From Colimorpha sp045222295 (GTDB lineage Bacteria; Bacteroidota; Bacteroidia; Bacteroidales; P3), in contig JBGUXP010000008.1 of NCBI GenBank assembly GCA_045222295.1, positions 94,975-158,974 of the forward strand: a stretch of DNA of 64,000 bases, in the 5' to 3' direction. Made by a program: the position numbers and the translations under genes. Every line of letters begins with the position of its first letter. Positions within the stretch are counted from its first letter, which is position 1. Under the pieces are notes generated by a model. That model was not told the DNA's origin and ran no database searches. It was given only the letters and a program-made list of their open reading frames with translations. Below are positions 1-9,260 of this stretch, piece by piece.

Positions 1-2
1 CC

Positions 3-539
3 TTCTTTTTCCGCGAACGGCTCACCCTCGGGACCGTCGTCTCCATCGCCCTCTCTCTTGCGGGCGTGGCCTTGCTGTCGTTCAACGACGAAGGCGGTAC
101 CTTCTCTCTTCTCGGCATCGTGCTTGTGCTCATCTCAGCACTCACCTACGCGCTCTACATCATCGTTGTAGACAAGTCGCCCCTGCAGATGTCGTCTTTC
201 AAGATTAATTTTTATGTCCTTTTTTACTGTGCTTTAGGCAATGTTGTCTATGCTCTCCTCAGTGGTCAGGGACTCGCCCTGCCGCCTTCGCCCACGGCCT
301 GGTTCTGGGTCTCGTGGCTCGCCGTGGTGCCCGCCATCATGGCTCTCGTCATGATGGTCTACGCCGCCAAATACCTCGGCTCCACTCCCACCGCCATCCT
401 CGGTGCCCTCGAACCCATGACAGCCGTCCTCATCGGTGTCTTCGTCTTTGCCGAACCCTTCTCTCCCCGTCTTCTGTTGGGTATCGTCCTTATCCTCAGC
501 GCGGTGACGCTGGTCGTCCTGGTTAAAGCTCGCCGCTGA
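3..539 (+). CDS. EamA/DMT family membrane transporter (5' partial)
   Basis: The reading frame is open from base 3, so the gene starts outside the window; about 178 C-terminal residues are visible. They form roughly five hydrophobic segments arranged as the second EamA repeat of drug/metabolite transporters, including the typical stretch LGSTPTAILGALEPMTAVLIG near the end, where proline and glutamate sit in a membrane helix. The family exports or imports small metabolites across the inner membrane; the substrate cannot be inferred. The protein ends in a short basic tail (KARR). Family call is good, function within the family unknown. Confidence 0.8.
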   Translation, partial: FFFRERLTLGTVVSIALSLAGVALLSFNDEGGTFSLLGIVLVLISALTYALYIIVVDKSPLQMSSFKINFYVLFYCALGNVVYALLSGQGLALPPSPTAWFWVSWLAVVPAIMALVMMVYAAKYLGSTPTAILGALEPMTAVLIGVFVFAEPFSPRLLLGIVLILSAVTLVVLVKARR

Positions 540-576
540 AAAAAGCCCCCGCTTGCATAGGCTCCGATGATTTTTT

Positions 577-606
577 TTGTCACATCGGAAAAAAATCCTA
601 TTTTTG
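577..606 (+). promoter_or_regulatory. Bacteroidota-type promoter of the fimbrillin-like gene
   Basis: TTG at 577-579 (-33) and TATTTTTG at 599-606 (-7, consensus TAnnTTTG) are 19 bases apart. The ATG at 628 lies about 20 bases downstream. This argues against the longer TTG-initiated reading frame beginning at 577, which would start inside the promoter. Confidence 0.7.
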
Positions 607-627
607 CAGTCGAAAAAAAATTTGATT

Positions 628-1896
628 ATGAGCATTGCAATATGGAAAAGACTGCTACCTCTTGTAGCGATAGTTGTTTTGGTAGCCTGTAGCAAGGACG
701 AGGTGCAGGAGGTGACTCCCAACGCCACCTTGCAGGTAAAAGCGGGAAGCGACGGAAGCGACACCACCGTCAGCTACCCTGTGCAGGTATTTGTCTTCCA
801 GGGGAATGAATGCTGCGCTGTGCAGACCATCGGCGACGCCGAGCAGACCCTCAGTATCGCCCTTGCCGAAGGCACCTACACCCTCTATGCCATCGGTGGC
901 GCCGCCTATTCCGACTATGCACTGCCCTCCCAGTCCAGCGCCACCCCCGCCAGCGTCATCTCCCTCATCAGCGGCCATAGCCATGCCGATCTTATGACTG
1001 CCACAGCCACTGCCACGCTCGTCGACGGTGGTACCAACACCGTCATCCTCGGTATGGTACGCAAGGTGATGCTTCTCCAAGGGGTGACTATCAGTCAGGT
1101 CCCTGCCGCCGCCACCGCCGTCAGTGTGACCATTGCCCCATTGTGGCAAAACCTCACCCTCGCTGGCCTTTATGATGGCACTGTCGGCTCCTCCACCCTT
1201 GAGCTCACCCGTCAGGGTTCTAGCCGCACATGGACTTCTCCTTCTGAGACTTACCTCCTGCCGCCCAGTAGCCAGCCTGCCAGCATCAGCGTGAACATCA
1301 CCGTCGACGGTACCACCCAAAGCTACACCTACAGCTCCAGCAACGAGTTGGAAGCCGGATATAAGATTAACATCGAAGGTACCTACAGCGAGGCCGTAGG
1401 CGTGACCCTCAACGGCACCATCACAGGTGCCGCCTGGCAAGGGGAGCGCACCATCAGTTTCGACTTCAACGGCACCGGCGGCGGCAGCACCCCCTCTACA
1501 GGTTTCCCCGCTGAGGGTGACACCTACGAGGGTTGCTATGTCCTCGCCTCCGAAGTCTCCGCCGACGGCCAGAGCGCCGAACTTACCCTTCTCTCGCCGA
1601 ATCAGACTAACTGTCACGGTACTGAAGCGGACGTGTCTGCCGCTTTGGTCACGTGTGGTGTCGCAGCTGTCAGTGGTTGGTGTCTCCCTACAATGGAACA
1701 GATGCAGTTAGTTGAATTGTATTTACTTGAATCACAACTTGCCAGCGCTGGAGCAAGGTATCTTTATCGTAAGTCCGATGGTTCTCTCGGGTATCATCAG
1801 TTAAATGCTTATGGCTCTGGTGTTTGGTCTGATGCTCTATCATCGGGCAGCTACTACCTCCGCCCTGTCGCCGTGGTGACTCTCACTGCTGAATAA
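628..1896 (+). CDS. Fimbrillin-like (FimB/Mfa2-type) lipoprotein
   Basis: 422 residues beginning with a lipoprotein signal: basic start, hydrophobic core and lipobox LVAC at residues 17-20, so it should be lipidated and outer-membrane anchored. The rest is rich in Thr, Ser, Ala and Gly with alternating beta-strand pattern, and has the layout of Bacteroidales fimbrillin-like subunits (an N-terminal beta domain, then a second domain ending in a long loop-rich region around GGGSTPSTGFPAEG). Such proteins form or anchor fimbriae, but this is a family resemblance, not a motif hit. The last third (from about residue 330) has lower GC and resembles a separate C-terminal domain (WCLPTMEQMQLV) of the kind seen in major-fimbrial-tip proteins. 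The gene stands alone with its own promoter. Confidence 0.55.
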   Translation: MSIAIWKRLLPLVAIVVLVACSKDEVQEVTPNATLQVKAGSDGSDTTVSYPVQVFVFQGNECCAVQTIGDAEQTLSIALAEGTYTLYAIGGAAYSDYALPSQSSATPASVISLISGHSHADLMTATATATLVDGGTNTVILGMVRKVMLLQGVTISQVPAAATAVSVTIAPLWQNLTLAGLYDGTVGSSTLELTRQGSSRTWTSPSETYLLPPSSQPASISVNITVDGTTQSYTYSSSNELEAGYKINIEGTYSEAVGVTLNGTITGAAWQGERTISFDFNGTGGGSTPSTGFPAEGDTYEGCYVLASEVSADGQSAELTLLSPNQTNCHGTEADVSAALVTCGVAAVSGWCLPTMEQMQLVELYLLESQLASAGARYLYRKSDGSLGYHQLNAYGSGVWSDALSSGSYYLRPVAVVTLTAE

Positions 1897-1958
1897 ACAT
1901 TCATTCCCCTCCGTTTTCCCAACGGTTCTCCCCAAAGAATCGCATGCTTCCGTTTTTA

Positions 1959-2073
1959 TTAATAAGTGTTAAATGCCGACACCCTGTTTTTGCCCTATCA
2001 TCTCCTTGCCAACTCCTACTACGGTAGGAGATGATAAGGCTAAAATAGGGTTTTGATGTTTAACACTTGTTAA
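1959..2073. repeat. Large intergenic palindromic element, copy 1
   Basis: An imperfect inverted repeat of about 115 bases. The 25-base arms 1981-2005 and 2027-2051 match at 22 positions, and pairing continues outward (AATAAGTGTT at 1961-1970 against AACACTTGTT at 2062-2071). In the centre is CTCCTACTACGGTAGGAG (2013-2030). CTCC occurs twice in the left arm, so the right-arm GGAG can form either a short or a long hairpin. A relative with the same layout lies at 16629-16727. Confidence 0.7.
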
Positions 2074-2145
2074 GAGTGAGTTAAATAATGTTAATCTATC
2101 GGTGTTCTTATAGGGATTCCGCGATTTTGACGTTATATTATATAT

Positions 2146-4728
2146 ATGAATAAATCATTATTTATATTATCAATCTTCTTTCTGACGGCTATCGGAGCCA
2201 AGGGGCAGACGGTGACGGCGGATATTCGGATGACGGTGGACGATTTCCCACCGGTTTTTTCTGTGGGGGTGGTCTGTGATGCGGTGGACAGTATGTTCTA
2301 TGTCCAGCCCGATTCCACTGGGCATTTCCGCCTCGAGGTGCCGCGAGGACATTGTATGCTGTCCTATGTGGACTGCGATGATGTATGGTTCAACTTGCAG
2401 AGCGACACCGTTCTTGACCTCCAAATGGCCTTCACCCCATGGCCACAGCGCAGGGGCTACCTTTCGCGTCGTGAGAAAGACAGCACCCTCCTTGCCCGTG
2501 CAGCGGAGCTGAGGACCGACCTCGACGGAATGGACACCACCCTCTGGCCCCAGCAACCTAACTATGTCTCCTTGGCCTCATTGATGAACCTCGACCGTTC
2601 CTATGTGCTGCCACGCTGGCGCACCTTCAGTCCCGATACGGTGTTGTTCTATTTGAAATACTGCTACCTGAAAGACCGCGAGGCTTATGACTACCTCTAT
2701 TTCCCCATCTGCCAGCTGGAGCACCAGTTGGGACAGAGACACGACCGACGAGTGCGCAAGCCGAAAGGTCCCGACGGCAGTTGGTATGTGCCCATGCCTG
2801 AGGTGGGGGAGGACTGGCTCTCCGACACGTTGACCGACTACGGCGACCTCTTTGAACGTGCCAAAAGGAACTCGAACCTTTTCAAGATGGATTTCGCCTC
2901 GCAGGGCGAACCCAGCCTGGTTTATCCCCGGCGCAAGAAGCCTGCTGTGCGCGTGCTTGTTTCCGGGGGGCTCGGCAATTCCACAGCCCTCCGCGTGGAG
3001 GACGGACGCTTCTACTACTGCACCTCCGACCTGCCCTGGAAACAGGACCCGGACCACTGGGAGCGCTGGAATGTCAAGCTCACCCGTGGCGAGCTCGACA
3101 CCCTGGCGCGCTGCGTGGACACCCTGTTGATGGCTGACGAAAAGGAGGCTCTCGACATCAACTATGGCATCGACGCACCCAACATTGAGATTGAGTACGC
3201 TGACCGCAACGGTTACCGCAGATACGTCTGTGCCAATCCCCACAAGCACCCCCTGACGGCTCCGCTGGCCAAATACCTCGATACCCTTTGGCGACGTAAT
3301 GTCTGCCGGGTTGCGATGCCCATCCATGACGCTGCCAACGGCGAGGACATTTCCACCGCCAGCATCGCCATCGACGGCCGCAACTACCATCACCTGGGTG
3401 GTTCGGGCTATTTCCGCGGGCCGAAGTTCTACCTGCCCAAAGGCAAATACACCCTCCGCATCGAATGCGGAGGCTACGAGACGTATGAGACGGAGCTCGA
3501 TGTCAGGGGCGATATGGCGCTCGACACCATTTTTTTGCAGCACAAACATATCACCCTCCGCGCGCGGTTGCATGCCGACTGGGGAAGCCTTTATCATAAC
3601 GTGGCGCTCTATGTCGACGGAGTGGACACGGCGCTGTTGAGCCCCATCGACTGGATAGACCAGACGGTGGAGTACCACAACGTGCCCGCTTCCAGCCATT
3701 GCTATTTTGTGGGAACCGACAAATACTGGGGTGGCGGCTGGTCCCATTCAAATCCCTACCATATCGGCGACAGTCTCCTGGTCTCCTTCGACAGTCTGGA
3801 TACTCCCGGCGGCAAGGTGCCGGTGGCCTTGATGCATGTCGACCGCAGCCGCCAGCCCTTCCGTTCGAAAGCGGAGAAGGACAGCACCCTGAAGGCCGAG
3901 GTGTTCCGTTGGGAAATCGGTGGTCTTTACCCGTTCGCCGAGTTGGGTGCCCTCTACTATCATGACGCCCTGTTGAAATATTTGCCCACCTGGCAGACCT
4001 TCCCCGATGCCGAACGCTTGGCCTACGATGCCCTGCGCCACGCCTACCACCACGACACGCTGCAATACGGCTACCTCTACTACCCCATCACTCACCTTAC
4101 CACGATGGGCTGGGGCTTGAAGCAGGACACCTCCATCCATAAGCCAGCCCTTGACAGCACCTGCTATGTGCCGATGCCCGAAGAGTTACTGAAGGAGTAC
4201 CGTTACAGCCGTGTCGACCTGCTCACCCCATTTCTCGAGGCAAAGGAGGAGAATGACCGCTACCGTAAGATTCTGGGTTATATGCAGGAGGCCAGTTTGC
4301 TGGTGCCCCAGCGACAAGGGCCTGTGGTGCGGTGGCATTGCATCTCTCATCATGGCGACGAGCTCTTCAGCACGCGCATTGAGAATGATACGCTATACGA
4401 CAAGAACTTTTTCAACACTTTCGGCCTCGCCGACCCGTTCGACACCACCATCGACCAGAACCCCGAACACTATCCCGACACGCTCGTCGTCCATAAGTGG
4501 GCACTGACTGCCGCTGAAAGGGACACCCTGACAGACTTCCTGCAGGATATCGACAAAGAAAGGTATGAGGGACTGGTGGGAGAGGAACTGGGTACATCGC
4601 CCACATTGCACTACTTCGAATATGTTCTTGACGGGCAATACCACCATTTCTGCACATTTGTCCCTTCCAGTTTGCCACCAGTGAAAGCTTTGAGGAAATG
4701 GGTGTATAGAAAAACAGAAGAAGAATGA
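2146..4728 (+). CDS. Exported protein of unknown function with internal duplication and PEGA-like domain
   Basis: 860 residues with a clear signal peptide (residues 1-20, cleavage after AKG). Not recognised as a named family. Two halves look duplicated: residues about 105-230 (EKDSTLLA ... WRTFSPDTVLFYLKY ... YLYFPICQL ... WYVPMPE) and about 580-690 (EKDSTLKA ... WQTFPDAERLAYDAL ... YLYYPITHL ... CYVPMPE) share spacing and motifs, each followed by a region with acid- and Tyr-rich strands. Between them (about 400-470) is a PEGA-like beta domain with FYLPKGKYTLRIECGGYETYE. Probably a periplasmic or surface protein. The stop codon overlaps the aroE start by four bases (ATGA), suggesting co-translation, though the functions look unrelated. 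Confidence 0.6.
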   Translation: MNKSLFILSIFFLTAIGAKGQTVTADIRMTVDDFPPVFSVGVVCDAVDSMFYVQPDSTGHFRLEVPRGHCMLSYVDCDDVWFNLQSDTVLDLQMAFTPWPQRRGYLSRREKDSTLLARAAELRTDLDGMDTTLWPQQPNYVSLASLMNLDRSYVLPRWRTFSPDTVLFYLKYCYLKDREAYDYLYFPICQLEHQLGQRHDRRVRKPKGPDGSWYVPMPEVGEDWLSDTLTDYGDLFERAKRNSNLFKMDFASQGEPSLVYPRRKKPAVRVLVSGGLGNSTALRVEDGRFYYCTSDLPWKQDPDHWERWNVKLTRGELDTLARCVDTLLMADEKEALDINYGIDAPNIEIEYADRNGYRRYVCANPHKHPLTAPLAKYLDTLWRRNVCRVAMPIHDAANGEDISTASIAIDGRNYHHLGGSGYFRGPKFYLPKGKYTLRIECGGYETYETELDVRGDMALDTIFLQHKHITLRARLHADWGSLYHNVALYVDGVDTALLSPIDWIDQTVEYHNVPASSHCYFVGTDKYWGGGWSHSNPYHIGDSLLVSFDSLDTPGGKVPVALMHVDRSRQPFRSKAEKDSTLKAEVFRWEIGGLYPFAELGALYYHDALLKYLPTWQTFPDAERLAYDALRHAYHHDTLQYGYLYYPITHLTTMGWGLKQDTSIHKPALDSTCYVPMPEELLKEYRYSRVDLLTPFLEAKEENDRYRKILGYMQEASLLVPQRQGPVVRWHCISHHGDELFSTRIENDTLYDKNFFNTFGLADPFDTTIDQNPEHYPDTLVVHKWALTAAERDTLTDFLQDIDKERYEGLVGEELGTSPTLHYFEYVLDGQYHHFCTFVPSSLPPVKALRKWVYRKTEEE

Positions 4729-5513
4729 ATATGAAACGTTTTGGACTTATCGGCCGGAGGCTCGGCCACTCTTTTTCACAAGAATATTTCATGCGGAAGT
4801 TCGCGGAATTGGGGCTGAAGGATTATTCATACGAACTCTTTGAGTTACCCTCGGTGGAGGGGCTGAAGGCGTGGGCGCTGCGAGAGGGGCTCTCGGGGGT
4901 CAATATCACGGTGCCCTACAAACAGGAGGTCATTCCGCAGCTCGATGTCCTCGACGAGGTGGCTACGGCTGTGGGTGCCGTCAACTGCGTGACCGTCGAA
5001 AATGGTCGTCTCGTCGGCCACAATACCGATGCTCCCGCCTTCCGCGACACGTTGGAGGATTTACTTAACACTAACCACATAACACTAAACACAGCCTTCA
5101 TCCTTGGTACCGGTGGCGCCGCCCGCGCGGTGGCCTATGCTCTCGGCCAGGTGGGTATCGGCTTCACTTTCGTCAGCCGTCACCCTGGACAGCACGACAA
5201 CGCCATCTCGTATGACTGTTTTTGTGGCGGCAGAATGCTGGCGGCCCTGGGGAAGGGGGTGTTGATTGTCAACGCCACGCCTGTAGGCATGTACCCCAAT
5301 GTCGACCAGACTCCATTGGACCTCTCCTCTCTCCAAATGGATGCCGGCAGGATGCCGGCGGTCCACTGTTACGACCTCGTCTATAATCCGTCGCCGACAC
5401 GGCTGCTGCGCGAGGCGGCGTCGCTGGGATTCGAGGTAAAAGACGGTTTGGAAATGCTTCATCGGCAAGCCGATTTGAGCTGGGAGTTCTTTAATTTGGC
5501 CAGTCCGGAATAA
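4725..5513 (+). CDS. aroE: Shikimate dehydrogenase
   Basis: 262 residues; reduces 3-dehydroshikimate to shikimate with NADPH in aromatic amino acid and chorismate synthesis. The substrate-binding part has GRRLGHSFS near the start, NITVPYK (catalytic Lys) and NTDAPAF (catalytic Asp); the nucleotide-binding Rossmann loop is LGTGGAARAVAYAL. Length is normal. The ATG at 4725 overlaps the previous stop; an alternative in-frame ATG is at 4731. Odd: residues DAGRMPAVH (bases 5342-5365) are encoded by a 24-base GC-rich palindromic repeat that recurs exactly at 12521-12544, apparently inserted into a tolerant loop before the conserved YDLVYNP motif. Confidence 0.95.
   Translation: MNMKRFGLIGRRLGHSFSQEYFMRKFAELGLKDYSYELFELPSVEGLKAWALREGLSGVNITVPYKQEVIPQLDVLDEVATAVGAVNCVTVENGRLVGHNTDAPAFRDTLEDLLNTNHITLNTAFILGTGGAARAVAYALGQVGIGFTFVSRHPGQHDNAISYDCFCGGRMLAALGKGVLIVNATPVGMYPNVDQTPLDLSSLQMDAGRMPAVHCYDLVYNPSPTRLLREAASLGFEVKDGLEMLHRQADLSWEFFNLASPE
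5342..5365. repeat. 24-base GC-rich palindromic repeat inside aroE
   Basis: Contains GCCGGCAGGATGCCGGC followed by GGTCC. Exact copy at 12521-12544 inside the signal-peptide region of another gene. Both are read in frame, in different reading frames of the repeat. Confidence 0.85.
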
Positions 5514-5517
5514 AATG

Positions 5518-5526
5518 TTATCTTTG
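5518..5526 (+). promoter_or_regulatory. -7 box upstream of the EEP-fold gene
   Basis: TATCTTTG (5518-5525) matches TAnnTTTG and lies 14 bases before the ATG at 5540, just after the aroE stop. A TTTGG at about 5493-5497 sits at -33 distance. Confidence 0.6.
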
Positions 5527-5539
5527 CACTTTAATTGTG

Positions 5540-6607
5540 ATGAAGATAATACGCATTATACTACTGGTTCTCAATATTCTTGCTGCGCTAGGGCTTGTGG
5601 CCACCACCTTGGCGGGTGTCGTCGAGCCGTCGAAGAATATTATGCCGTCGGTGCTGGCATATGGCTACTTGCCGATGTTGGGAGTGAATATTATCTTCCT
5701 TTTGATGTGGCTTTTTGCCGGCAAGTGGCATTTCCTCATCTCCACCGCTGCCATCGTGGCGCGGTTCTCCTTCATCGGCCTCTTCTTCCAGATAGGAGGC
5801 ACTTCCACCGTCCCGCCAGCGGAGAATCATCCCAACATGATGACCCTCATGAGTTTCAACCTCCACAACTTCGGTGGCAACGGTATTGAGTCTATCCCCA
5901 ATGACAGCAATGCGCTGGCGTTCCTCAGCCTGGTGCGTGAGGAACAGCCGCAGGTGCTCTGCCTGCAGGAGTATACACCTATCAGAGGTATGAACATCAC
6001 AGATAGCCTTCAGCTGATGGGTTACAATCATTTCTACGGTGCTCATGGAACCAATACGTCGCCCAGCGGCACGGTGGTTTTCTCGAAGTGGCCCATTACT
6101 TTCGTCAAGAAGGTCGACTTACAGAAGGTGCTCGTGGAGCTTCTGGTGGGTGACCGTCCTGTTAGGCTGCTGTGCGTCCACATGGACAGTTATGCCTTCG
6201 ACCGCGACGACCACAACGATATCGAGCAGATGGCGCATCTGAAGATAGACTCCACCTCGCGCCGTGCCATGAGCAAGGCCAAGGAGACGGTTATCCGTCA
6301 TGAGACGGAGTGGAACGAGCAGCTGCGCCCCATCGTCAGCGAGTGCAGCCTGCCGTTGGTGATGGCCGGTGACATGAACGATATCCCTTCGTCGTTCCTC
6401 TACAGTCAGATTACCAAATACCTTGATGATACCTATCGAGATAAGGGCCTGGGTTTCGGCACTACCTACAACGGTAGTTTCCCTCGCTTCCGCATTGACA
6501 TGATTTTCCATTCCAAGGAATTCACCACACTCAGCTACCATCGCATCAAGACCTCCATCTCGGACCACTATCCCGTCATCGTTTCACTCGAACTTGACGA
6601 CAAATGA
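5540..6607 (+). CDS. Membrane-anchored endonuclease/exonuclease/phosphatase family protein
   Basis: 355 residues. The first ~90 hold three hydrophobic segments (membrane anchor), followed by an EEP (DNase I-like) catalytic domain: SFNLHNFGG (metal-binding Asn), LCLQEYTP (catalytic Glu), AGDMNDIPSS (Asp/Asn pair) and ISDHYPV (Asp-His). All key residues are present, so it should be an active metal-dependent hydrolase facing the periplasm; the substrate (nucleic acid, phospholipid or other phosphodiester) is open. The frame can be extended by one GTG codon at 5537, but ATG 5540 fits the promoter. The stop overlaps the nth start by four bases. Confidence 0.85.
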   Translation: MKIIRIILLVLNILAALGLVATTLAGVVEPSKNIMPSVLAYGYLPMLGVNIIFLLMWLFAGKWHFLISTAAIVARFSFIGLFFQIGGTSTVPPAENHPNMMTLMSFNLHNFGGNGIESIPNDSNALAFLSLVREEQPQVLCLQEYTPIRGMNITDSLQLMGYNHFYGAHGTNTSPSGTVVFSKWPITFVKKVDLQKVLVELLVGDRPVRLLCVHMDSYAFDRDDHNDIEQMAHLKIDSTSRRAMSKAKETVIRHETEWNEQLRPIVSECSLPLVMAGDMNDIPSSFLYSQITKYLDDTYRDKGLGFGTTYNGSFPRFRIDMIFHSKEFTTLSYHRIKTSISDHYPVIVSLELDDK

Positions 6608-7239
6608 GGAAACAGGAGCTATATGACAGGGTGATAGCCCGCTTTGAGGAGGCCATGCCTGTGGCAGAGACGGAGTTACACTACGACACGCCGTTCCAAC
6701 TGCTGGTGGCCGTCATCCTGTCGGCGCAGTGCACCGACAAGCGGGTGAACATGGTGACGCCAGCCCTCTTCAAAGCCTATCCCGATGCCGCTGCTATGGC
6801 AAAGGCTACGCCCGAGGATATTTTCAGGTATATCCACTCTGTGTCCTATCCCAACAACAAGAGCAAGCACCTTGTGGCGATGGCGCAGATGTTGCAGAGC
6901 GCTTTCGATGGTGTGGTGCCCGACAGTGTCGACGAACTGCAGCGCCTTCCCGGCGTGGGACGTAAGACGGCCAATGTCATTGCTGCCGTGGTCTTTGAGC
7001 AGCCCGCCATGCCGGTGGACACTCATGTGTTTCGGGTGTCGAACCGTATCGGACTGACACACAACTCCAAGACCCCTCTTGAGACCGAGCGCGAGTTGGT
7101 GAAGTATATCCCTCCCGAGAAGATTCCTACGGCCCATCATTGGCTAATCCTCCACGGACGCTATGTCTGTCAGGCGCGGAAGCCTAAATGTGGGGAGTGT
7201 TGCATTGCCGACCTTTGCAAGAAAGGAGGTGTGCAATGA
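6604..7239 (+). CDS. nth: Endonuclease III (DNA glycosylase/AP lyase)
   Basis: 211 residues, normal length. Removes oxidised pyrimidines and cuts the abasic site in base excision repair. Visible: LSAQCTDKRVN near the start, the helix-hairpin-helix LPGVGRKTANVI with catalytic Lys around residue 120, the catalytic Asp in PVDTHVFRVSNRIGL, and a C-terminal 4Fe-4S motif with spacing C-x6-C-x2-C-x5-C (CQARKPKCGECCIADLC). Overlaps its upstream neighbour by ATGA and its downstream neighbour likewise. Confidence 0.97.
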   Translation: MRKQELYDRVIARFEEAMPVAETELHYDTPFQLLVAVILSAQCTDKRVNMVTPALFKAYPDAAAMAKATPEDIFRYIHSVSYPNNKSKHLVAMAQMLQSAFDGVVPDSVDELQRLPGVGRKTANVIAAVVFEQPAMPVDTHVFRVSNRIGLTHNSKTPLETERELVKYIPPEKIPTAHHWLILHGRYVCQARKPKCGECCIADLCKKGGVQ

Positions 7240-9260
7240 TATTCGGCGCGCCGGTGTTCCTGTGGGGTTTATTGGCCTTGGCCATCCCTGTGGTGGTTCA
7301 TCTGTTCCAGTTCCGCCGCTACAAGAAGGTTTATTTCAGCAATGTGGACCGCCTCAGCGAGTTGCGCAGCGAGAGCCGGCGCCAGAGCACGCTGCGTCGC
7401 TGGCTGGTGCTGCTGATGCGCAGCCTGGCCCTCCTCTTCTTGGCGCTGGCGTTTGCACAGCCATCCCTCCTCGGCAGAGACCGGACGTTGCACTCCGGAG
7501 CTACGGTGGTCAGCGTTTATCTCGACAACTCCTTCAGCATGGAGAACAGCAGCAGCGACGGCAGCCAGCTGGAGGCCGCCAAGCAGAAAGCCCGCGAGAT
7601 TGTTGCCGCCTACCGCCCGGGGGACCGCTATCAGCTGTTGTCCAATACGCTTAGCGGCGACGAGTTCCGTTGGTTGAGCCGCGAGGAGTTCCTTGATGCA
7701 GTCGATGAGTTGGCCATTGCTCCTGCCAGCCGCCGCATCAGTGAGGTGGCTGTCCGACAAAGCGAGTTCATGCGCCAGAGCGGCGCCGCCAACCGTCATG
7801 CCTATCTCGTCAGTGACTTCCAGCGCTCGGCCGCCGATTTGTCCGCGCTCCCGACCGACACCCTGGCCCTCTTCACCCTTGTCCCGCTGGAGGGCGTGGC
7901 TGCCGATAATATCTATATCGATACCCTGCGTCTCGATGCCCCTGCCTATTTTGTCGGTGGCAGCGTTACGGCAGAAGCCTCGGTGCATAACGGTGGCAGT
8001 ACGGATGTGGAGAAGCTGCCGGTTAAGCTGATTGTCAATGGCCGTGAGCGGGCGCTTGCTACCTTGGACATCCCTGCCGGAGGGACGGCCAAGGCCGCCT
8101 TGCATTTCACTATCGACAGCGCCGGCTGGCTTGACGGTTGCGTCGAGTTGACAGATTACCCTATTACCTTCGACGACCATTATTATTTCACCCTCCTGGC
8201 AGGCAGCCGCATCAATATGTTGCAGGTTGACGGAGGAACACTCAACGAGAACCTGCGCAAGCTCTTTTCTGCCGACTCTGCTGTGGAGTATCGGCAGGGG
8301 ACGCTACCTTCTGACCTGTCGGCCTATCATTTTATTGCTCTCAATGAGCTGTGCGAGATGCCGTCGGGCCTGGCACAGGCTTTGTCGGCATGGGTTGAGC
8401 AGGGGGGTACACTATTGCTTGTACCGCCTGCCGACAGTAAGACGGGGGCGCTGAATGCCCTATTGGCACAACTGCAGGCTCCACGTCTTGAGCGCTGGGT
8501 GAAACGTGTTACCAAGGCTTCGACGGTAGACTATAACAATAGCCTTTATCGCGGTGTCTTCAGCGGCACCAGCGACGAGATGGAGATGCCCTCGGTGCAA
8601 GGCCACTATTCGTTGAGCGACCAGGGTGCCGTGCGTCAGAATGTTATCACTTTGGCCGATGGAGCCCCGCTCCTCACGGTTACTCCTCATGGCGAAGGAC
8701 GGTTGTATCTCTTCACTACGCCACTCGCTTCCGAATGGACCGACCTTGTGGCGCAGGCTTTGTTTGTGCCCACATTATACAACATGGCGCTGTATAGTCG
8801 CCCGCAACCCGAGGTGAGCCACACGCTCGGTGACAATGCCCCCATATTCCTCCAAGGTTCCTACGACCCCTCTGCCAGACCACCACAACTCTCCTCGCTC
8901 AATAGTCAATTCTCGATGATTCCCGACTTACGCCGTCTGGGGAACCGTAGTGCCCTGCTGATGCACGGTGAACTCAAAGCCGATGGCATCTATCTTTTGG
9001 GCGACGACGAACATCTGGCGTTCAACTATCCAAGGCAGGAGTCGCAACTCGATTTCCTCTCGCGAGGAGAGATAGAAGAGAGCCTCGAAGGACGTCAGGG
9101 ATACACCTTGGTTCGCAATGCCGCCAAGCCCCTTGACCAGGAGATACGCTCGCGCGAGAGCGGAACCCCTCTCTGGCGCTGGTGCCTTATGATAGCCCTC
9201 GCTGCCTTGTTGACCGAGACAATATTACTTAGATTATGCTCCTTCAAGTCGAAAAAATAG
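7236..9260 (+). CDS. BatA/vWA-domain membrane protein
   Basis: 674 residues from ATG 7236, which overlaps the nth stop and follows a good Shine-Dalgarno (GGAGGT, 7225-7230), unusual for this genome; the frame is open further upstream but that part is nth in another frame. N-terminal BatA-type domain with two membrane helices (FLWGLLALAIPVVVHLFQF and the later LVLLMRSLALLFLALAFAQ), then a vWA domain with MIDAS start DNSFSMEN, a long beta-rich extracytoplasmic region, and one membrane helix near the C-terminus. Bat proteins are linked to MoxR ATPases and aerotolerance or envelope quality control; no MoxR gene is adjacent here. Its end overlaps the next gene by 25 bases. Confidence 0.8.
   Translation: MIFGAPVFLWGLLALAIPVVVHLFQFRRYKKVYFSNVDRLSELRSESRRQSTLRRWLVLLMRSLALLFLALAFAQPSLLGRDRTLHSGATVVSVYLDNSFSMENSSSDGSQLEAAKQKAREIVAAYRPGDRYQLLSNTLSGDEFRWLSREEFLDAVDELAIAPASRRISEVAVRQSEFMRQSGAANRHAYLVSDFQRSAADLSALPTDTLALFTLVPLEGVAADNIYIDTLRLDAPAYFVGGSVTAEASVHNGGSTDVEKLPVKLIVNGRERALATLDIPAGGTAKAALHFTIDSAGWLDGCVELTDYPITFDDHYYFTLLAGSRINMLQVDGGTLNENLRKLFSADSAVEYRQGTLPSDLSAYHFIALNELCEMPSGLAQALSAWVEQGGTLLLVPPADSKTGALNALLAQLQAPRLERWVKRVTKASTVDYNNSLYRGVFSGTSDEMEMPSVQGHYSLSDQGAVRQNVITLADGAPLLTVTPHGEGRLYLFTTPLASEWTDLVAQALFVPTLYNMALYSRPQPEVSHTLGDNAPIFLQGSYDPSARPPQLSSLNSQFSMIPDLRRLGNRSALLMHGELKADGIYLLGDDEHLAFNYPRQESQLDFLSRGEIEESLEGRQGYTLVRNAAKPLDQEIRSRESGTPLWRWCLMIALAALLTETILLRLCSFKSKK

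Noticed and set aside
577..627. TTG start for the fimbrillin-like lipoprotein
   Set aside because: The extra codons cover the promoter boxes; ATG 628 begins a lipoprotein signal.
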